Below, piece after piece: positions 51,701 to 55,034 of a DNA stretch of 55,034 bases. Source of the DNA: a virus; the IMG/VR virus record IMGVR_UViG_3300022074_000051, positions 1 to 55,034 of that record, one strand, 5' to 3'. Each line of letters opens with the position of its first letter. Within the stretch, counting starts at the first letter, position 1. Position numbers and translations under genes: made by a program. The notes under the pieces were generated by a model. The model had not been told where the DNA came from, searched no databases, and was given only the letters and a program-made list of their open reading frames with translations.

Positions 51701-54700
51701 ACATAGCCATAAATATCAATTACTGTACTGAGATCTCTGCTTTGCCCAGAGCCAGAATAATCATAAGCAGCGCCATAAAGCTGATCAGCGGCCGATCTTA
51801 ATCCAAAATCAGTGCTTGTATTTTGAAATGTAGCGCCTAAGTGGTCTTTCATAAAATCATACCACAAGAACGGCCCACTCAATTCCGTAATAACCCCAGC
51901 ATCGATGGGGCCGGGATAATCTACATACCTGATTGAGCCGGCTGCTGTTGAGGTTAGCGCTTCAGAGGCCTTTACTCCACCACAAAGGTGTTTGATTTTA
52001 TTTTCTAATCCAACCACAGTCAAATCATTGTGGACAAAGGCTCCGCTAAAAACCGCAATATCAGAAAAGTACATTTCATTCATGTATGTGTCGTCAAACG
52101 CATTACCTGCCTGAAACCAAAACACATCTGTTGGAGCCGAAGCCGTACATGCTGCTGTCCACATGGACGCTGTGTAACCAACAGCACCGCCACTACCGGT
52201 TACTCCAAATCTGTGATTAAGTCCGTTAAAGAAGCCCCACTGGTCATTAACAGCACTGGCTGAAAGCACCTCTCCGTTTATAGCCAATAATACATTTCCG
52301 GATGGATTTAAATTAGCTGCTGGTGTCAAATGTGATTGGCTTAACGACAAGTAAAAATGTTGTTGTCGACCTAGCATTGGTTTTAAATAAAAATCACCAG
52401 AGTCAGAAACTCCAAAAGGATTGTTATCGGTGTAAATTTTATCAAATATATATTCAACTGCTCCACTTTCAGGGACGTTGCCATAATGAACAGAGCCATC
52501 GTTTTTAAACCACTTCGTGCCTAATCTGACAACAAGTCTTGGGTGTTTATAGCTTGTAAACCCTGAATCGTTTAATGCCTCTGAGCCTGTGGAAAAATAA
52601 ATCTGTCTATTTAAGGCAGTGATGTTATCGTTTTTAAAACTTATGGCATCATCGTTGTAGGTTACATCAACAGCGGCAATAGATGCCGACACGTCAAACA
52701 TCAAAGTGTTATAAGAATCAATGGGGTGGTTGTAGAGCGCATTCCAAAATGAAATACCACAATCAACAGAACAACTGTGCCAGTGTTGTCTGTATGTTTC
52801 ACTCTTACCAGCAGGAGCAGCACGGTCCCTAGATATGTTCTGAATAAAAAAGTTTCGTCGGGCTGAGCTTGGTGTTGGTAAGCTACCAAGATCAGACAGA
52901 TAAATACCAGGACGAGTTACGTATGTGGCATCAAATGTCACATCGCTGTGAGCAGGAAAAGATGGGCTTGTATCTAAGAAATGATCCCTCACAGTTTGCC
53001 AAGAGTATTGAACTCCGTAAAGTAAGTGAGCACCATTCGGCTCTACGACAATGTCTGTTTCATCGGCTGATAATCCTCTTTCAACCCAATTGTCCTGAGA
53101 TATGTCGAATCCGTTGTTAGTGAATTCAGTTGCAAGACCTGCTGTTCTTGTGAAGTAGTACAGAATCGATTCAGCGTCTGGGTCTAGTTTATTAAAGCCC
53201 CAACCAGTTGCATTTTCTGGTGTAGATGTTGTAGATGCTGTTGCATAAGCCGGGCCATAAAGTTTAAAAGTACCGGGAGTGCTTACAAGTGTTCCGTTTT
53301 CAAAGTTACTCTCTGCGTCTAAGACCCACACTGATTGTGTTGGTATACTGTGTCCGAAACCGTTTGTTCGTTCAATCTCAGCTCTTTTAAGTCTATCGTC
53401 TCTCCAATAACCAGAGATAAAATTTGGCCTTTGACGTACATTGGTTTTTGTAATTTGCAGCTCTGTTGGGAAAATTGTTTGACTTAACTTGACAGACTCC
53501 ACGCTATCTATAACTGAGTCTTCGCCTTTGCTTTTCATGTAGGTATCTTTAAAATTTTGATAATTTCCATGAGTATCTAAGCGAGTATTTGCTTCGACAT
53601 TTAAGCGTCTGTTTTTGAAAAAAGTAGTTTCATTTGAATATGGTGTTTTAACAATTAGTTTTTGTTCTAAAATCTCAAACTCGTCTTCATACTTTGCATT
53701 TATAATCGATGAAATGGGCTTGTTCACCGTTACAACCGGTTCTTCAAAATTTAAAATAGGTCCATGCTTATCTGTGTGAATTGACAAAATTCTACCTTGA
53801 GAATCTGTCACTGTCCTTTGTTCAGCGTGTTGTCCTATTATTGAAAAAATGTTATTTTTGTTGTGGAATCTAGTAACAGGATTTTCTGCTGCTCTAAGTT
53901 GTTTAAAAGTAGAATGACCGTACGGTCCGTTTCTGTGTGTGTTCAATGCGGCAAAATACTCAGAGTATGGCACTGTGGCTACAAGCTTATTCCTAGTTTC
54001 AGGTGTGGGCCCTTCAGAAACAAAAATGTTGTTTTTTGCCTCCAAGCTGTTTAGACCCAAAGTAGGTTTGATAATTGTGCCATTTGGAACTTGATCGTCT
54101 ATTTCCAAAGAAGACAACTCAGGTTCAGGCCCCAATCTCCAGTAATCAACAATTCCTTCAATTATAGGACTTCCATCTAATCGCGTTATGCCTCTCAGGT
54201 CGTTTATAAATCCATTGCTGTAAATTCTTATTGCATCGGAAGACTCTAATTGAGTTTTGTAAAAGGCTAAATCTCTGAGTGAACCTAGGGAAGGGCTAAG
54301 CGAATCTCCGGGGAGATCGTCTTCAAAAACAAACAGCTCTCCGAAGATCCTCCTAGCAGTACCACTAGACGGAGTAGTGTCAGTTGACACGTTTTCCGCT
54401 TCGACACCATTTATCCAAAGTACAGGTTGTTCGGCAAAATTACCTGACCAAGAAAGTGCATAGCATCTCCAAGTATCATGATTAATTACCGAATCGGTAA
54501 ATTGAAAAAACTTGCTATCACCAGACAAATCAAGCGCTATAAAGATAAATTTATTACTACTCCAATAAGCATAAGCAGCCGTATCTTGCCCAGAGGTGTT
54601 CGCCCACCAAAGTCTTTTGGTGGAAGTGGTTTGGTTGTCATCAGACTTATACCAAAATGAAAAAGAAAACGCCCCCGTAGAACCGTAGCCTTCTAAACTT

Positions 54701-54852
54701 AAATTTTGCAAACTGATATCTAACGTAGAACTGTAGGCCACAGATGGCGACCTCAACGCTTTTGTAGTTGCTTGTCCTATTGTGTTTGTATCTGGGTCGA
54801 TTTCTTCTCGAACCAAAGTGTTCAAACCAACAAAATCTAGGTTTATGGGCAT
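48775..54852 (-). CDS. Giant virion protein with LamG-like domain (2025 residues)
   Basis: Residues about 55-215 form a concanavalin A/LamG-like domain: FSFSFWYKSDDNQTTSTKRLW, WRCYALSWSGN, PVLWINGVEAE and SLGSLRDLAFYKTQL. A second, diverged LamG-like stretch appears near residue 890-950 (YTASMWTAACTAS, EMYFSDIAVFSGAF). The remainder is beta-rich, with a mixed C-terminal region (RYVFPPQFDFLNNRIVKPLAMYVFEF). LamG domains commonly bind glycans, so surface adhesion is likely. With the adjacent structural genes it probably belongs to the baseplate or a side appendage. ATG 54852 follows an upstream stop by one base and has GGAG before it. Confidence 0.75.
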   Translation of the reverse strand: MPINLDFVGLNTLVREEIDPDTNTIGQATTKALRSPSVAYSSTLDISLQNLSLEGYGSTGAFSFSFWYKSDDNQTTSTKRLWWANTSGQDTAAYAYWSSNKFIFIALDLSGDSKFFQFTDSVINHDTWRCYALSWSGNFAEQPVLWINGVEAENVSTDTTPSSGTARRIFGELFVFEDDLPGDSLSPSLGSLRDLAFYKTQLESSDAIRIYSNGFINDLRGITRLDGSPIIEGIVDYWRLGPEPELSSLEIDDQVPNGTIIKPTLGLNSLEAKNNIFVSEGPTPETRNKLVATVPYSEYFAALNTHRNGPYGHSTFKQLRAAENPVTRFHNKNNIFSIIGQHAEQRTVTDSQGRILSIHTDKHGPILNFEEPVVTVNKPISSIINAKYEDEFEILEQKLIVKTPYSNETTFFKNRRLNVEANTRLDTHGNYQNFKDTYMKSKGEDSVIDSVESVKLSQTIFPTELQITKTNVRQRPNFISGYWRDDRLKRAEIERTNGFGHSIPTQSVWVLDAESNFENGTLVSTPGTFKLYGPAYATASTTSTPENATGWGFNKLDPDAESILYYFTRTAGLATEFTNNGFDISQDNWVERGLSADETDIVVEPNGAHLLYGVQYSWQTVRDHFLDTSPSFPAHSDVTFDATYVTRPGIYLSDLGSLPTPSSARRNFFIQNISRDRAAPAGKSETYRQHWHSCSVDCGISFWNALYNHPIDSYNTLMFDVSASIAAVDVTYNDDAISFKNDNITALNRQIYFSTGSEALNDSGFTSYKHPRLVVRLGTKWFKNDGSVHYGNVPESGAVEYIFDKIYTDNNPFGVSDSGDFYLKPMLGRQQHFYLSLSQSHLTPAANLNPSGNVLLAINGEVLSASAVNDQWGFFNGLNHRFGVTGSGGAVGYTASMWTAACTASAPTDVFWFQAGNAFDDTYMNEMYFSDIAVFSGAFVHNDLTVVGLENKIKHLCGGVKASEALTSTAAGSIRYVDYPGPIDAGVITELSGPFLWYDFMKDHLGATFQNTSTDFGLRSAADQLYGAAYDYSGSGQSRDLSTVIDIYGYVEPITQFFRLDNRSYADFTLTPGNNLDTYAMRVSNSVGIIESFVSPGEAAVPIGGGTGFNSQFGGGLLQNSYSQFSRNLSLNAAVTIDAQMSASCFYSRRHSITSSLSVVNPFFRNLSSSTIYPVIPVHLYLGTANWDAPNQAGFFDADGSFVSSSKVPFYDSYDLFAEEFRGLGKEFSIVPEFKISDHINHYLSQGPLEPKNDIFEISGGLETLKNSSQDNFYKVYTNTDFLKHFAQVKEDHAEIFDPYKVTLECKAIKKFLPYDGFYPAQRTVQIAEQFYSSYGDNTFSTSSFGVIAEGQNFPKQYLLNPLFGPGVLFNTIRSGIACDYPILTSSMNVSTTDDINYMINDRFDARIPFEALVEPEKHLANTRLFSNEPDPNGNTQTETIWNGQGNNLYKLQMNNFLSEVGGFFLENENYTTIASLPQGDPNFGNAEGDKVYALRLKMYRTITGSKPPEVSNLGIKFGVPQDTGSMGEAFTMYSRPSAFGPPVNFSASAGFKTEQWNVFKKVGCVQFTYNTSSTLGPVHMMGPDLGYNFPYTPPYYHGEAWADIIFVPPDGTKKYSLPEIINHSSVEFCRFYESGSNHASFGTFTSGTVATNELAMQIASSMNIFSKGILRQDIEQVGNVTVDSQLENKYRWIMQSKFETPTLNFNHHSHDSITMPNIGTSSVPIGMWHQYGRIPQNTNEGIFIQVEEIPKNWTEGAYGGNTNQTGSLLNLCGFTTDPLRVGEIKDSKVIEEAVVAIPFLERDGDRVFFEIDVAQVKNILNGEPQKAGETVRNLVNQIRKYVFPPQFDFLNNRIVKPLAMYVFEFSHSLTKQDLADIWQNLPPTIGRTHETATATVSHELFSQEFLGTTPLIDSATGQMQKFTALSNLPSDIRWMVFKVKKRASSSYFDKIFERNESGADISSDEIVATALGKRQKISYNWPYDFFSLVELIKLDASIEFGNIDTEKSIELNQAFIKPHKVKPE

Positions 54853-54853
54853 T

Positions 54854-55034
54854 CTATTCTCCGTATATTTCTGATGCTGAAGGGAACGTTATTGCTGATA
54901 CCAGTATGTTATTTACTCGGTTTAGACCGTCTTTTGGCCAATAACCAAACACTTTTTGTGTTCCACTTCTTACAGAGTAATTATCTCCAAGTGAAGAAGT
55001 TGTCCAAGAATAGTTGTAGTCTGATGCTGGTATT
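54854..55034 (-). CDS. C-terminal end of another structural protein (cut by window edge)
   Basis: An open frame of 59 codons ending TAG (54856-54854): DYNYSWTTSSLGDNYS, then TQKVFGYWPKDGLNR, NNILVSAITFPSASEIYGE. No start is visible within the window. The stop lies one base before the 2025-residue gene, so the two are one operon. Too short for a family call; a virion protein by context. Confidence 0.75.
   Translation of the reverse strand, partial: IPASDYNYSWTTSSLGDNYSVRSGTQKVFGYWPKDGLNRVNNILVSAITFPSASEIYGE

Noticed and set aside
1-55034. tRNA genes, insertion sequences, integrase or attachment sites
   Set aside because: No cloverleaf, transposase, recombinase or terminal repeats were seen in the gaps or reading frames.

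Overview
This window is a contiguous piece of a tailed, contractile-tail (myovirus) phage genome of the T4-like superfamily, in a divergent branch. All credible genes lie on the minus strand, so transcription runs from position 55034 towards 1. The recognised T4-type proteins are terminase gp17, portal gp20, prohead protease gp21, scaffold gp22, major capsid gp23, neck proteins of the gp13/gp14/gp15 type, sheath gp18, tube gp19, a gp26-type baseplate/chaperone protein and a tape measure protein. Shine-Dalgarno sites and near-perfect sigma70 promoters, plus a phage-borne ribosomal protein bS21, point to a proteobacterial (possibly marine) host. The host cannot be fixed from this window.

Layout in transcription order. 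(1) 54.9-39.1 kb: seven very large or paralogous structural genes, probably baseplate, neck or appendage parts, with the end of an eighth at the right edge. (2) 39.1-33.9 kb: DNA metabolism. A RuvC-like resolvase, a probable capsid-targeted cargo protein, a DnaG-type primase and a single-chain Mre11-Rad50 (gp47-gp46) fusion. (3) 33.9-31.2 kb: three small membrane or coiled-coil proteins (possible holin/spanin set), two Cys-rich zinc-ribbon proteins and two unknowns. (4) 31.2-23.9 kb: terminase, portal, two unknown genes, a GNAT-like acetyltransferase carrying a T4-style capsid-targeting N-terminus, a small membrane protein, protease gp21, an unknown, and bS21. (5) 23.8-14.5 kb: a host-recognition block with four fibre-like genes and a tail-fibre assembly chaperone, inserted between gp21 and gp22. 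(6) 14.4-10.6 kb: gp22, gp23, a possible capsid accessory protein with a structured leader RNA, and a tiny Lys/Ala-rich protein. (7) 10.5-1 kb: neck genes, an unusually long sheath, two gp19-type tube paralogues, the gp26-type gene with a probable frameshift partner, an unknown, and the truncated tape measure gene.

Two promoter classes can be read directly. Three sites match extended sigma70 promoters (TTGACA, 16-17 bp, TGnTAnnnT) before the resolvase, primase and portal genes. About a dozen copies of a different motif, ACTATTTAT/C on the coding strand, sit 10-60 bases before structural genes, and four of them directly follow a terminator hairpin. This is probably the late promoter of the phage. 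It is not the T4 late box TATAAATA but its reverse complement in orientation.

The most interesting candidates are: a shared N-terminal tag (MKLIMENWR followed by an LxE cleavage site) on a GNAT-like enzyme and on an unrelated protein, suggesting enzymes packaged in the head and injected; a three-way-junction leader RNA with complementary (kissing) loops at 11383-11452; the late-promoter motif; a consensus promoter that would make a leaderless resolvase mRNA; and the gp26/chaperone overlap at a run of seven T.
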